A DNA stretch of 64,000 nucleotides from Clostridium folliculivorans (GCF_024341905.1 NZ_BQXY01000001.1:467013-531012), one strand, 5' to 3'. Shown: positions 34,921 to 46,584, counted from the first letter of the stretch. A program made the numbers and translations. The notes: generated from the letters alone by a model not told the origin.

Positions 34921-35309
34921 TGAGAAAGATAGCAAATATTATTATCGTAATGATGGTTATTTCCTTCGTACTGTGGGGAATTATAAATATAAATATTATA
35001 AATACAGCTTCTCTGAGTAAAAGTACTGATGGCGTAAGTTCCATATCACAGAATGATTATAAAGAGTTAAAAGATGAATTTGGACAGGATTTCTTAGGGC
35101 TTTTAGAAGATGACTGTGAGGTTAAGATTCATGATGAAGATGGAAGCTACAAGTTGGAGTTCAATGGTAAGTACTACAATATAGATTCCATAGGATCAAA
35201 ACTGCAATCACTTGGCATAATAAAAGAAAAAGGAAATTGGGTTTTTAATAAAATTAGCAATGGTGTAGAATATTTTTATGAAAAAATTAGTAATAAGATT
35301 AGTGGTTAA
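34920..35309 (+). CDS. Small membrane-anchored protein of unknown function
   Basis: I do not recognise this 129-residue protein. It has one N-terminal membrane helix (residues 5-28, VISFVLWGII and flanks) and a C-terminal domain of about 90 residues that is mixed charged, with EVKIHDEDGSYKLEFNGKYY suggesting beta strands and a helical tail. It starts at TTG, with GGGGGTG as ribosome binding site. Its start is embedded in the terminator-like hairpin after spoIIP, so it may be expressed only by read-through, or be attenuated. Lying between spoIIP and lepA, it may belong to the sporulation group, but nothing in the sequence proves this. Confidence 0.7.
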   Translation: MRKIANIIIVMMVISFVLWGIININIINTASLSKSTDGVSSISQNDYKELKDEFGQDFLGLLEDDCEVKIHDEDGSYKLEFNGKYYNIDSIGSKLQSLGIIKEKGNWVFNKISNGVEYFYEKISNKISG

Positions 35310-35329
35310 ATAACATAATTTTATAGTTA

Positions 35330-35360
35330 TTGACAATCAAGCTGGATACTATGATATAAT
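35330..35360 (+). promoter_or_regulatory. Candidate promoter of lepA
   Basis: TTGACA (35330-35335) and TATAAT (35355-35360) are both perfect but 19 bases apart, longer than the optimal 17. It lies about 65 bases before the chosen lepA start. Confidence 0.55.
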
Positions 35361-35424
35361 TTAACAAGATTTAATCTACATGGGGGTGAAAACTGTTCCA
35401 AGGATATTCCTTGAGGATGGGTTT

Positions 35425-37236
35425 ATGAATATGCAAAGTAATAGACAGAAACACATAAGAAACTTTTCAATAGTTGCACATATCGATCATGGTAAGTCTA
35501 CTTTAGCAGATAGACTTCTTGAAACAACAGGGACCTTAACACGAAGAGAAATGGAAGAACAAGTTTTAGATAATATGGAGCTTGAAAGAGAAAGAGGCAT
35601 TACAATAAAGTCTCAGGCTGCAAGACTTGTTTATAGAAGAGAAGATGGAGAAGAGTTTATACTAAACTTGATAGATACTCCTGGGCACGTAGACTTTAAT
35701 TACGAAGTATCTAGGAGTTTGGCTGCTTGTGAGGGTGCTGTTCTAGTAGTAGATGCAACACAAGGAATACAAGCGCAGACACTAGCAAACTGTTATTTAG
35801 CTTTAGATAATAATTTGGAAATTGTTCCAGTAATAAATAAGATTGACCTTCCTAGTGCGAGACCGGAAGAAATAAAGCAAGAGATAGAAGATGTTATAGG
35901 AATTGAATCTCATGATGCACCTCTTATATCAGCAAAAACTGGGCTTAACATAATTGATGTATTAAATTCAGTAATTGAAAAGGTTCCAGCACCAAGTGGA
36001 GATGAAGAGGCTCCTCTGCAAGCTCTTATATTTGACTCGTTTTATGATAGTTATAAGGGCGTAGTTTCCTATGTAAGAGTTAAAGAAGGTTCTGTTAAGG
36101 TTGGAACTAAAATAAAACTAATGGCTACAAACAAAGTTTATGAAGTTACAGAGGTAGGTGTATTTACTCCAGGATTTATGCCGATTTCAGAACTTAGAGC
36201 TGGTGATGTTGGATATGTTACTGGTTCGATAAAAAATGTTAGAGATGCTAGAGTAGGTGATACCATCACTGAAGCAGATCGTCCAACTAGCACTGCACTT
36301 CCAGGATACAAACCTGCTGTTCCTATGGTTTTCTCAGGTATATATCCTGTAGATGGAGCTAAGTATGAGGAACTTAAAGAAGCTTTAGAAAAGCTTCAAA
36401 TAAATGATGCAGCACTTTCTTTTGAACCAGAAACTTCAGTTGCATTAGGTTTTGGATTTAGATGTGGATTCCTAGGGCTATTACATATGGAAATAATACA
36501 GGAAAGAATTGAAAGAGAATTCAATCTAGATATTATAACTACAGCACCATCCGTTATATATAAAGTTATAAAGACAGATGGTGAATTAATAGAACTTACA
36601 AATCCAACAAATCTTCCAGAGCCAACTGAAATTGACTATATGGAAGAACCTATAGTTAAGGCTTCTATAATAAGCCCAACAGAATATGTTGGACCAATAA
36701 TGGACCTTTGCCAAGAGAGAAGAGGAAAATATATTGATATGGAATACATTGAGACAACAAGAGTTGTTATCAACTATGAGATTCCTCTTAATGAAATAGT
36801 TTATGATTTCTTTGATGCGCTAAAGTCAAGAACTAAGGGCTATGCATCGCTTGATTATGAACTAAAAGGCTATGAAACTTCAGAACTTGTTAAGTTAGAT
36901 ATTCTTCTAAATGGAGATACTGTTGACGCATTGTCAATGATAGTTCCTAAAGAAAGAGCATATCATAAGGGTAGGGGAATAGCCGAAAAGTTAAAGGAAA
37001 TAATTCCAAGACAGTTATTTGAAATTCCAATACAGGCAGCAGTAGGATCTAAAATTATTGCAAGAGAAACAGTAAAGGCAATGAGAAAAGACGTACTTGC
37101 AAAATGTTATGGTGGAGATATATCCAGAAAGAAGAAACTTTTAGAAAAGCAAAAAGAAGGAAAGAAGAGGATGAGACAGGTTGGTTCTGTTGAAGTTCCA
37201 CAAGAAGCATTTATGTCTGTTTTAAAAGTTGATTAA
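35425..37236 (+). CDS. lepA: Elongation factor 4 (LepA), ribosome back-translocase GTPase
   Basis: A 603-residue translational GTPase. G1 is AHIDHGKST near the N terminus, followed by the G2 Thr in RGITIK, G3 (DTPGH) and G4 (NKIDL). The EF-G-like domains II, III and V and the LepA-specific C-terminal domain ([17 protein letters not shown] and [18 protein letters not shown]-like region) are complete. The longest frame starts at ATG 35380, but LepA normally begins a few residues before [13 protein letters not shown] 35425, with GAGGA upstream, gives the usual length. Confidence 0.96.
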   Translation: MNMQSNRQKHIRNFSIVAHIDHGKSTLADRLLETTGTLTRREMEEQVLDNMELERERGITIKSQAARLVYRREDGEEFILNLIDTPGHVDFNYEVSRSLAACEGAVLVVDATQGIQAQTLANCYLALDNNLEIVPVINKIDLPSARPEEIKQEIEDVIGIESHDAPLISAKTGLNIIDVLNSVIEKVPAPSGDEEAPLQALIFDSFYDSYKGVVSYVRVKEGSVKVGTKIKLMATNKVYEVTEVGVFTPGFMPISELRAGDVGYVTGSIKNVRDARVGDTITEADRPTSTALPGYKPAVPMVFSGIYPVDGAKYEELKEALEKLQINDAALSFEPETSVALGFGFRCGFLGLLHMEIIQERIEREFNLDIITTAPSVIYKVIKTDGELIELTNPTNLPEPTEIDYMEEPIVKASIISPTEYVGPIMDLCQERRGKYIDMEYIETTRVVINYEIPLNEIVYDFFDALKSRTKGYASLDYELKGYETSELVKLDILLNGDTVDALSMIVPKERAYHKGRGIAEKLKEIIPRQLFEIPIQAAVGSKIIARETVKAMRKDVLAKCYGGDISRKKKLLEKQKEGKKRMRQVGSVEVPQEAFMSVLKVD

Positions 37237-37336
37237 AGAGTTCCTATATCGAAACCTTAATTTTATACTTGTTTTAAAATCACTCCTTCAGGGGATTTTT
37301 AGGCAAGTATAAATTAATAGTTGAGTTAGGAACTCT
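37237..37336. repeat. Palindromic repeat family B, copy 2
   Basis: Nested inverted repeats: outer arms AGAGTTCCTA (37237-37246) and TAGGAACTCT (37327-37336), perfect; middle arms TTAATTTTATACTTG (37257) and CAAGTATAAATTAA (37304); and a small central stem around CTCCTTCAGGGG. The left side matches the element at 18009. It begins at the base after the lepA stop codon. Confidence 0.7.
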
Positions 37337-37462
37337 ATAAGGATAAAATAATTCAATCCTATGACTCAAAATAAAGATTTCGATGAATCTACGGATTTTT
37401 ATTTTCATAAGTTTAAGTATGAATTAGTTCATTTAAAGATAGATTTGATTGGAGGTAACAGT

Positions 37463-38590
37463 ATGGAAAAAATAGCGCTTTATGTGCATATACCATTCTG
37501 TAAACAAAAGTGTTTTTACTGTGATTTTCATTCATTTCAAGGTATGGAAGAAGCTATGGAGAGATATACTAAGGCTCTTATAGAAGAAATAAAAAGAAAA
37601 GCTCAAAAATATGAAATTACAAGTGTTTTTATAGGTGGGGGAACTCCCACCTATTTGTATTTACCTCTATTTGAAGAACTTTTAAAGTGTATAGGAAGCT
37701 TAAATCTTTCAAAAGACATTGAATACACTGTTGAATGTAATCCAGGAACCTTGAATGATGAAATCTTAGAAGTTATGAAAAAAAATAAAGTTAATAGACT
37801 TTCACTTGGGCTACAGGCATGTCAAGATAATCTGTTAACTGTGATTGGCAGAATACACAATTATAAGGAATTTGAAGAGAACTTTTATCTAGCTAGAAGC
37901 AAGGGATTTGATAACATAAATGTGGATCTTATGTACGGGCTTCCTGGTCAGAAGGTTGATCAATGGAAAGAAAGTCTAAGCAAGATAATAAAATTGAGTC
38001 CAGAGCATATATCGGCTTATAGCCTCATAGTAGAGGAAGATACGATTTTTTATAGATGGTATGAGCAGAATAAGCTTAATCTTCCAACAGAAGATCAAGA
38101 AAGAGAAATGAATGATTTGACTCATTCGTTATTAAAAGATAGTGGATACAATAGGTATGAGATTTCTAATTACGCTAAGGAAGGAAAAGAATGCAAGCAC
38201 AACTTAGTATATTGGAATTTAGAAGACTATATAGCCTGCGGTACAGGAGCATCTGCATATATTGGTGGAGTAAGATATAAAAATCTATTAAATATGAACA
38301 AATATATGGAAGCAATTGAAAAGAGCTTGGAAGAATATGAAGAAGTAATAAAGAATTCATCGGAAGATAATATGGAAGAATTTATGTTTATGGGCCTAAG
38401 AAAATTAGAAGGAATATCAGAGGATAATTTTAAGAAAAGATTCAAAGTTTCCATAGATGATATTTTTAAGGCTGTCATAGATAAACATGTGAAAGATAGG
38501 CTTTTAGTAAGAGAAAATGGTATGATTTTCTTGAGTGAAAAAGGAATAGAATTATCAAACTATGTTATGAGTGATTTTATGTTGACTTAG
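37463..38590 (+). CDS. hemW: Heme chaperone HemW (radical SAM, HemN-like)
   Basis: A 375-residue radical-SAM protein. The cluster motif CKQKCFYC (CxxxCxxC) is followed by DFHSF, the HemW form that separates it from true coproporphyrinogen dehydrogenase HemN. GGGTPTYL, ECNPGTL and SLGLQACQD are further family blocks, and a HemN C-terminal domain is present. HemW proteins bind and transfer heme; they were often called oxygen-independent coproporphyrinogen oxidase. ATG 37463 has GGAGG upstream; the longer frame from 37361 adds 34 residues unlike the family. The lepA-hemW-hrcA order is conserved in Firmicutes. Confidence 0.94.
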   Translation: MEKIALYVHIPFCKQKCFYCDFHSFQGMEEAMERYTKALIEEIKRKAQKYEITSVFIGGGTPTYLYLPLFEELLKCIGSLNLSKDIEYTVECNPGTLNDEILEVMKKNKVNRLSLGLQACQDNLLTVIGRIHNYKEFEENFYLARSKGFDNINVDLMYGLPGQKVDQWKESLSKIIKLSPEHISAYSLIVEEDTIFYRWYEQNKLNLPTEDQEREMNDLTHSLLKDSGYNRYEISNYAKEGKECKHNLVYWNLEDYIACGTGASAYIGGVRYKNLLNMNKYMEAIEKSLEEYEEVIKNSSEDNMEEFMFMGLRKLEGISEDNFKKRFKVSIDDIFKAVIDKHVKDRLLVRENGMIFLSEKGIELSNYVMSDFMLT

Positions 38591-38601
38591 ATAAAAAATA
38601 T

Positions 38602-38648
38602 AAAAGAATGTATGAATTCATATGCTAAATAAATTCATGCATTCTTTT
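38602..38648 (+). terminator. Terminator hairpin after hemW
   Basis: A 17-base stem, AAAAGAATG-T-ATGAATT against its complement, with one wobble pair and a 13-base loop. The T run is short (TTTTGAATTTTG). Confidence 0.72.
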
Positions 38649-38899
38649 GAATTTTGTGGAGAAAAGATGGGGAAACTAATTTAATTAGGAGTAGATAAGT
38701 TTTTATATTTAAGCAATACAATAGTAATTATATAAAAAATATAGACTAAAAGGTAAGAAGAGATTATATAAAAAATATCATTGATTTGTATAAAAAAAGG
38801 ATTTAGAAGGAATCAAGAGAAATTGTGAGAATGTAAGAGAAAATTTATAAAAAATAGCTTAAATTAATTTAATCTATAGATTTATTAACTTAAATCAAA
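38649..38899. other. AT-rich region upstream of the heat-shock promoter
   Basis: No gene, repeat or structured RNA is visible on either strand. Confidence 0.4.
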
Positions 38900-38968
38900 T
38901 TGACAAAAAATTATATAAATAATATATTTAAATCGTAGTCATTAGCACTCAAGTTAAGTGAGTGCTAA
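38900..38968 (+). promoter_or_regulatory. Heat-shock promoter with CIRCE operator
   Basis: TTGACA (38900) and TATATT (38923) are 17 bases apart. Fourteen bases later is a perfect CIRCE element, TTAGCACTC-N9-GAGTGCTAA (38942-38968), the binding site of HrcA. It implies autorepression of hrcA-grpE-dnaK-dnaJ, released by heat stress. Confidence 0.95.
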
Positions 38969-38985
38969 CAAAAGAGGTGATATTA

Positions 38986-40011
38986 GTGATAGATGAAAGA
39001 AAAATTAAAATTCTTCAGGCAATAATAAATGACTATATAATGACTGGAGAGCCAGTAGGATCAAGAACTATCGCTAAAAAATATGATTTAGGAATAAGTT
39101 CAGCTACAATCAGAAATGAAATGTCTGACTTAGAAGAGTTAGGATATCTTGAGCAACCTCACGCATCTGCTGGCAGAGTTCCATCAAGCAAAGGATACAG
39201 ATTGTATGTAGATAAACTAATGGAATTTCAAGGTGTTAGTTTGGAAGAGGAACTTCTAATAAAAAAATATCTTATAGATTCTGCGCTTTTTGAAGTAGAT
39301 AGAATGATAAAACAGGCAAGTACTCTTTTATCACAATTAACAAAGCTTACTTGTGTAGTAAATGCACCTTCTGTTAAGAAAAGTGTTATAAAGTCTATAC
39401 AACTTATGATTGTAGATCAATTTAACCTTCTTTGTGTTATTGTTACTGATAGTGGAGCTATAAAAAACAGTCTTATTAAAGTAACTAACATACCAACATT
39501 AGAAACATTATCAAAGATAAATGATATATTGAACATAAGACTTAAAGATCTAACAATAGAACAAATAAATTTGGTTACTATAAACAAGTTAAAGAAAGAT
39601 CTTTTGGGTTTTGATGAAATATTTAATGCATTGATACCAGCATTGTATGAAACCTTAAATACATCAGAAGGTGAAGTATTTATGGAGGGTACAACTAACA
39701 TATTTAACTACCCTGAGTACAATGATATAGAAAAAGCTAAGGAGATATTATCTCTTCTTTATGATAAGGACAATGTTTCTAAATTGATAGTAAGTGAAGA
39801 TAATATTTCTATAAGAATAGGTGATGAAAATTATCTTCCTGAGGCCAAAGATTGCAGCGTAATTTCTGCTGTGTATACCTTAGGTGGTAAAAATACTGGG
39901 ACTATTGCTTTAATTGGTCCTACAAGAATCAACTATCCTAAAGTATTATCCATTATGGCTGAAGTTATGAAGGAACTTAATGAGTCACTTAAGAATCAGC
40001 GCTTGAAATAA
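38986..40011 (+). CDS. hrcA: Heat-inducible transcription repressor HrcA
   Basis: A 341-residue repressor with an N-terminal winged helix ([21 protein letters not shown] then [30 protein letters not shown]), a GAF-like dimerisation domain and the C-terminal [20 protein letters not shown] block. It binds CIRCE, which lies 17 bases before its start, with GroEL acting as its activator in known cases. The longest frame starts inside CIRCE; GTG 38986, with AGAGGTGA upstream, is the plausible start. Confidence 0.97.
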   Translation: MIDERKIKILQAIINDYIMTGEPVGSRTIAKKYDLGISSATIRNEMSDLEELGYLEQPHASAGRVPSSKGYRLYVDKLMEFQGVSLEEELLIKKYLIDSALFEVDRMIKQASTLLSQLTKLTCVVNAPSVKKSVIKSIQLMIVDQFNLLCVIVTDSGAIKNSLIKVTNIPTLETLSKINDILNIRLKDLTIEQINLVTINKLKKDLLGFDEIFNALIPALYETLNTSEGEVFMEGTTNIFNYPEYNDIEKAKEILSLLYDKDNVSKLIVSEDNISIRIGDENYLPEAKDCSVISAVYTLGGKNTGTIALIGPTRINYPKVLSIMAEVMKELNESLKNQRLK

Positions 40012-40117
40012 ATATAAATAATTATATTTTTATAGTATAAAGTAAAGAATAGCAAGGGGTTTCATATATTTAAAAAACCCTATTTCATAAAAAAGAGATG
40101 AGGTGTAGTAACAAGAT

Positions 40118-40741
40118 ATGAAAGAAGTGAATAACGAAAATATCAATGAAAAAGAAGAAGTAAATACTTCAGAAGTTGAAAATGAAAATTTGGAAGAAAA
40201 AGATAATCTAGAAGAAGTTTTAGAAGGTGAAATTTTAGAAGATATTGAATTTGAAAGTAGTAATGATAATGTTACATCTTTTAAAGATGAAATAACTAAA
40301 CTTAAGAATGAAAACTCAAAATTAAATAATGAATTAGATACATTAAAAGAAAGAATTTTAAGATTAAATGCAGAGTATGACAACTTTAGAAAGAGAACTT
40401 CTAAAGAAAAGGAAGGTATTTATACTGAAGCTTGTGAGGACGTACTTAAAGAAATATTCCCAGTATTAGATAATCTTGAAAGAGCTGTAACTGTTGATGG
40501 AAGTGTCGATGACCTTAAAAAAGGAGTAGATATGACTATAAGACAGTTCAAAAATGCTTTTGAAAAAATAGGAGTAGAGGAAATAGAAGCTAACGGTGAA
40601 TTTGACCCGAATTTACATCAAGCAGTAATGCATATAGAAGATGAAAATTTAGGTAACAACACCATAGCAGAGGTCTTTCAAAAAGGCTATAAAAAAGGTA
40701 GCAAAGTTCTTAGGTTCACTATGGTTAAAGTAGCAAACTAG
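40118..40741 (+). CDS. grpE: Nucleotide exchange factor GrpE
   Basis: A 207-residue protein with a long, very acidic, disordered N terminus (about 1-55), a coiled coil (FKDEITKLKNENSKLNNELD and following) and the GrpE beta domain with NLHQAVMHIEDENLGNNTI and the closing GYKKGSKVLRFTMVKVAN. It releases ADP from DnaK. It lies in the CIRCE-controlled operon, 106 bases after hrcA; a GGGGTTT/AAAACCC hairpin lies between them. Confidence 0.97.
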   Translation: MKEVNNENINEKEEVNTSEVENENLEEKDNLEEVLEGEILEDIEFESSNDNVTSFKDEITKLKNENSKLNNELDTLKERILRLNAEYDNFRKRTSKEKEGIYTEACEDVLKEIFPVLDNLERAVTVDGSVDDLKKGVDMTIRQFKNAFEKIGVEEIEANGEFDPNLHQAVMHIEDENLGNNTIAEVFQKGYKKGSKVLRFTMVKVAN

Positions 40742-40799
40742 TAAAAATACTTTTATTTGAATAAATTAATTAAATTCGTGATTAATGAGGAGGAAATAG

Positions 40800-42656
<1,857 letters not shown>

Positions 42657-42691
42657 TTGTAACAAAGCGAGTATTTAATATATAATATGAC

Positions 42692-42718
42692 AGGGAAGGC
42701 AACTCGTCTTCCCTTTAA
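42692..42718 (+). terminator. Hairpin between dnaK and dnaJ
   Basis: AGGGAAG and CTTCCCT around a nine-base loop, followed by only three T and then AT-rich sequence. It is more likely a processing or attenuating hairpin than a full terminator, since dnaJ follows. Confidence 0.5.
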
Positions 42719-42744
42719 TATTATAACTTAGGTGGTGGAAATAA

Positions 42745-43908
42745 TTGGCAGGCAAAGACTTTTACAGTGTACTTGGACTTGAAAAAGGTGCAAGTGATGA
42801 TGAAATAAAAAAAGCATTTAGAAAGCAAGCCCTAAAATATCATCCAGATAGAAACCCTGGTGATCATGAGGCTGAAGAAAAATTTAAAGAATTAAATGAA
42901 GCTTACCAAGTTTTAAGTGATCCTCAGAAGAAAGCTCAGTATGACCAATTTGGAACAACAGACTTTAATGCTGGTGGTGGCGCATCAGGTTTTGATGGAT
43001 TTGATTTTGGTGGTGGATTTGGTGATATATTTGAAAGCATCTTTGGTGGAGGTTTTGGCGGTGGCGGTGGAGCCAGAAGAAACGGTCCGCAAAGAGGTAA
43101 TGACATAGAATATACTCTTAATCTTTCTTTTGAAGAAGCCGTTTTTGGCATGGAAAAAGAGATATCTATAACTAGAAGTGAAAATTGTGAAACTTGTAGA
43201 GGTTCAGGAGCAAAACCAGGAACATCACCAAAGACATGTTCTAAATGTGGTGGTACTGGTCAAATAAGAGCACAAAGACAAACTCCTTTTGGTAACTTTG
43301 TTTCTCAATCAGCTTGTGACAAGTGTGGAGGAAAAGGTCATGTGATTGAAGATCCATGTCCAGAATGTAGAGGAAAAGGCAAAGTTAGAAAAACAAGAAA
43401 GATTAAAGTTAATGTTCCAGCAGGGGTTGATACAGGTAATGTAATGCCGCTAAGAGGACAAGGAGAACATGGTGATAACAATGGGGCTCCAGGAGATTTG
43501 TATTTAAGAATCAACGTAGCTCCTTCTAAAGTGTTCAAAAGACAAGGCTTTGATATTTACTTAGATTATCACTTAGATATGATAAGAGCAACAATGGGAA
43601 CAGAAATAAAGGTGCCTACTGTTGACGGGGATGTTAAGTACACAGTACCAGCTGGTACACAGCCTGGAACTTTGTTTAGACTTAGAGGTAAAGGGGTTCC
43701 TAGAGTTAATTCATCAGGAAGAGGAGATCAATACGTTAATGTAATTGTTGATATTCCTAAAAACCTTAATGATAGGCAAAAAGAGGCTCTAAATATGTTC
43801 TTAGAAGCTTCTGGAGAAAAGATTCAGCAGGATTCTAATGAGAATAAAGATCATAAAGATCACAAAGACAAAGATAAAAAAGGTTTTATGGGAAAGATAT
43901 TCGGATAA
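42745..43908 (+). CDS. dnaJ: Co-chaperone DnaJ (Hsp40)
   Basis: A 387-residue type I J protein. The J domain contains HPD in [10 protein letters not shown]; a Gly/Phe-rich linker follows (about 75-115); then come four CxxCxGxG zinc repeats ([32 protein letters not shown]) and the C-terminal substrate-binding domain. The tail is lysine- and histidine-rich ([12 protein letters not shown]). It starts at TTG with GGTGG upstream. It delivers unfolded proteins to DnaK. Confidence 0.97.
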   Translation: MAGKDFYSVLGLEKGASDDEIKKAFRKQALKYHPDRNPGDHEAEEKFKELNEAYQVLSDPQKKAQYDQFGTTDFNAGGGASGFDGFDFGGGFGDIFESIFGGGFGGGGGARRNGPQRGNDIEYTLNLSFEEAVFGMEKEISITRSENCETCRGSGAKPGTSPKTCSKCGGTGQIRAQRQTPFGNFVSQSACDKCGGKGHVIEDPCPECRGKGKVRKTRKIKVNVPAGVDTGNVMPLRGQGEHGDNNGAPGDLYLRINVAPSKVFKRQGFDIYLDYHLDMIRATMGTEIKVPTVDGDVKYTVPAGTQPGTLFRLRGKGVPRVNSSGRGDQYVNVIVDIPKNLNDRQKEALNMFLEASGEKIQQDSNENKDHKDHKDKDKKGFMGKIFG

Positions 43909-43920
43909 ACAGCCTTTTGA

Positions 43921-43957
43921 AAAGCCAAGAATACAATTGAGTATTCTTGGCTTTTAG
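43921..43957 (+). terminator. Terminator of the heat-shock operon
   Basis: A perfect 14-base stem, AAAGCCAAGAATAC and its complement, with a six-base loop and a short T run. Confidence 0.85.
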
Positions 43958-43981
43958 ATTTTGGCTCTGGTAAAGTGTGTG

Positions 43982-44034
43982 TTGAAATTAAGTGGTCAGC
44001 TATCCGATGCTCCTACCTAACCACTTAATTTTAA
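43982..44034. repeat. Palindromic repeat family A, inner-deleted copy
   Basis: TTGAAATTAAGTGGT (43982-43996) and ACCACTTAATTTTAA (44020-44034) pair over 15 bases with one wobble. Compared with the copy at 33581, the arm reads AAGTGGT instead of AAATGGT and the partner changes to match. The interior keeps TATCCGATGCTCCTAC, and the flank AATAATATTTTTAAACATAG follows. Confidence 0.82.
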
Positions 44035-44133
44035 TAATATTTTTAAACATAGACTAAGATTTTAATGCAGTTATTTGAATAAGAAATAATTTGAACAATT
44101 AGTTTTAGAAATACTATGGGGATTATTATAAAC

Positions 44134-44331
44134 TTATAGAAGAATAGTAGTATTTAATTCAGTTACTTCTAATTGATGCTTTAGTTTTAAGAATTCCATT
44201 TCTAAAACATCGATGTTTTTTTCGTATCTATCTTTATCAGCTGGATTTTTAGCATTAGCTAATAATTTTCCTAAATCAGACATCTTTGAATCAATTTCAA
44301 TTATTCTTTTCATTGCTTCATAACAGTTCAT
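44134..44331 (-). CDS. Small hypothetical protein, 65 residues, coiled-coil-like
   Basis: I do not recognise this protein. It is short, charged and almost entirely helical (EAMKRIIEIDSKMSDLGKLL and VLEMEFLKLKHQLEVTEL), consistent with a small coiled coil. On the minus strand AGGTGGT precedes the ATG at 44331 by seven bases. A GTG start four codons further upstream is possible but overlaps that site. It stands alone between dnaJ and prmA, in opposite direction to both. The good ribosome binding site is the main reason for calling it real. Confidence 0.6.
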   Translation of the reverse strand: MNCYEAMKRIIEIDSKMSDLGKLLANAKNPADKDRYEKNIDVLEMEFLKLKHQLEVTELNTTILL

Positions 44332-44412
44332 GTTATCTACCACCTATTACTAAATATTTATTTGTTATGATATGCAAAAAGTTATATAAATGTGATTTGT
44401 TTTCTGGGGATA

Positions 44413-44456
44413 TTTCGTTACGAAAAGGTTTAAATATGTGCTATTTCGTAACGAAA
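44413..44456. promoter_or_regulatory. Pair of TTTCGTWACGAAA palindromes, candidate operator
   Basis: TTTCGTTACGAAA (44413-44425) and TTTCGTAACGAAA (44444-44456) are each near-perfect palindromes and are exact reverse complements of each other. Their centres are 31 bases apart, close to three helical turns. They lie between the divergent 65-residue gene and prmA. Such paired sites suggest a cooperative dimeric repressor; the regulator is unknown. Confidence 0.5.
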
Positions 44457-44869
44457 CATATTTTGAAACCTCAAGTAATCTGGTTCCGAAATTATAAATA
44501 TAAATTTGAATATGAAGTGGTTTATCAGTTTAGAGGAATAGATACCTCATTTTCACCATTTAAAAACATACCAATAATCTATTTAACTATTAATACTATT
44601 TTACTTGAAAAATACATTTTATTTGGAATTGGTATATCTATATATATATATTTACAGAAAGTATGGTAAAGTGTAAAATATATTAGTTGTGATAAGATAA
44701 TATTTTGTATTAAAATATTACATGTGTTTTAATTGGACGGTATATGTTCAAGATTATAGTATAAGTATTTATTTAAGTAATACTTGTTGAATATTCTATA
44801 TTTTAAGTACATTGTGTGTATTTTTAGGATAGAAAATATATTAACCAAAGCAAGAAAGGATTGAGTTGT
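44457..44869. other. AT-rich region upstream of prmA
   Basis: About 410 bases without a supported gene. A plus-strand frame from 44286 to 44669 runs across the palindromes, but its composition and overlap argue against it. The prmA promoter should lie here; no clear match was found. Confidence 0.4.
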
Positions 44870-45811
44870 ATGAACGGAACATGGATAGAAATAAAGGTAA
44901 TAAGCAAAAGTGAGGCTTTAGAGCCAGTTTCAGGTATATTCTATGGATTAGACTGCAAAGGAGTTGCTATTGAGGATCCGAATGACATATTAACAAGAGA
45001 GCAAGGACCTCTTACTTGGGATTTTGCAGATATAAATATATTAGAACACAAGGGTAAGGCAGCTGTAGTTAAAGGATATTTCTCTGACGAAGACAATATT
45101 GAAGACGTGGTTACATATATTAAAGAGAAACTTGTAGAACTTAAAGAGTCTGGAATAGATATTGGTGAGGGTGAAGTTATAGCAACTGAAATGAAAGAAG
45201 AAGACTGGGCTAATAACTGGAAACAATATTATAAGCCTACTAAAATAGGTGATAGAATAGTAATAAAGCCTATATGGGAACAGTATGAAAATACTGGTAA
45301 TGACCTTGTGGTTGAAATAGATCCAGGAATGGCGTTCGGTACAGGAACGCATGAAACTACAAGAATGTGTGTTGAAGCACTTGAAAAGAATGTAAAGGAA
45401 AACTCAGTGGTTTTTGATATAGGTACAGGATCAGGAATACTTGCTATAGTTGCATCTATGCTTGGTGCAAAGCATGTTGTAGGTGTGGATCTCGATCCTG
45501 TAGCAGTAGACTCTGCAAAAGAAAATATTGGTTTTAATAGTTTAAATAATATTGAAATATTAGAAGGAAATCTTTTAGATGTAGTAAGCGGAAAAGCTGA
45601 TATAGTTGTAGCAAACATAATAGCAGAGATAATATGTATACTTGTTGATGACGTTAAAAAAGCAATGAATCAAGGTGGATTATTTATAACTTCAGGAATA
45701 ATCCATGATAGAAGACAAATGGTTATAGATAAATTAGAAGCCTCAGGTTTTGAAGTCGTTGAGGTGAATAAAGACGGAGAATGGAACTGTATTGTAGCTA
45801 GAGTAAAATAG
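44870..45811 (+). CDS. prmA: Ribosomal protein L11 methyltransferase
   Basis: A 313-residue protein with an N-terminal L11-recognition domain and a C-terminal class I methyltransferase domain. Motif I is DIGTGSGILAI, with GMAFGTGTHETTRMC before it and VANIIAEII after it, all typical of PrmA. It trimethylates L11. ATG 44870 has AAAGGA nine bases upstream; the longest frame starts at a TTG touching that site. The dnaJ-prmA-rsmE order is conserved in Firmicutes, here interrupted by a small minus-strand gene and a repeat. Confidence 0.96.
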   Translation: MNGTWIEIKVISKSEALEPVSGIFYGLDCKGVAIEDPNDILTREQGPLTWDFADINILEHKGKAAVVKGYFSDEDNIEDVVTYIKEKLVELKESGIDIGEGEVIATEMKEEDWANNWKQYYKPTKIGDRIVIKPIWEQYENTGNDLVVEIDPGMAFGTGTHETTRMCVEALEKNVKENSVVFDIGTGSGILAIVASMLGAKHVVGVDLDPVAVDSAKENIGFNSLNNIEILEGNLLDVVSGKADIVVANIIAEIICILVDDVKKAMNQGGLFITSGIIHDRRQMVIDKLEASGFEVVEVNKDGEWNCIVARVK

Positions 45812-45831
45812 ACTTTTAAGGAGAATGTGGA

Positions 45832-46584
45832 ATGCATAAATTTTTCACACCAAAGGAGACCTTTACTGATACACATGCTATTATTTCTGGAGATGATGTA
45901 AAACATATTTATAGAGTTTTGAGATTAGAAAACGGAGAAAAGGTATCTATAAATAATTTAGAAGGTAAAGAGTATCTTGGAGAAATTGAAGAGATCACAA
46001 AACAATACGTTAAAGTTAAAATCATTGAAGAATTAGGTTGTAATAATGAAAGTAATATAAATATCACATTGTTTCAAGGGTTACCCAAATCAACAAAGAT
46101 GGATTTGATAGTTCAAAAGTGCACAGAATTAGGTGTAATAAAAATTACTCCTTTGATTACTAATAGAGTAGATGTAAAGTTGAAGGGCGAATTTAAAAAG
46201 CTTGATAGACTGCATAGAATCGCATTAGAGGCTTCTAAGCAATCTAAGAGAACAATTATACCTGATATAGATGAACCAGTTGAATTTGGACGGATGATTG
46301 ATATGTTAAGTAGCATAGATATGATAGTAGTACCTTATGAGAATGCTACAGGCTATGGAATAAGAAATGCTATAAATGAAATAGGTGATAGGACTATTAA
46401 GAATATAGCTATTGTTATAGGGCCTGAAGGTGGATTTGAAGAATATGAAATAGATAATCTTAAGAAAAGTGGAGCTCATATTGTAACTTTAGGACCAAGA
46501 ATCTTAAGAACAGAGACTGCTGGATTTACGGCAGTATCTCTGTTGCAATATGAACTTGGAGATATAGGAGGAAATAATCAATGA
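45832..46584 (+). CDS. rsmE: 16S rRNA m3U1498 methyltransferase
   Basis: A 250-residue SPOUT-family methyltransferase with an N-terminal PUA-like domain and a trefoil-knot C-terminal domain. The motifs VIGPEGGFEEYEID and LGPRILRTETAGFTAVSLLQY form the SAM-binding knot. It methylates U1498 of 16S rRNA. It lies 20 bases after prmA and overlaps mtaB by four bases. Confidence 0.96.
   Translation: MHKFFTPKETFTDTHAIISGDDVKHIYRVLRLENGEKVSINNLEGKEYLGEIEEITKQYVKVKIIEELGCNNESNINITLFQGLPKSTKMDLIVQKCTELGVIKITPLITNRVDVKLKGEFKKLDRLHRIALEASKQSKRTIIPDIDEPVEFGRMIDMLSSIDMIVVPYENATGYGIRNAINEIGDRTIKNIAIVIGPEGGFEEYEIDNLKKSGAHIVTLGPRILRTETAGFTAVSLLQYELGDIGGNNQ

Noticed and set aside
44286-44669. Plus-strand 127-codon open frame between dnaJ and prmA
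   Set aside because: No ribosome binding site, aromatic-rich low-complexity composition, overlap with the better supported minus-strand 65-residue gene, and it runs through the paired palindromes.
45229-45618. Minus-strand 129-codon open frame inside prmA
   Set aside because: Antisense shadow of the methyltransferase domain; no start signal.
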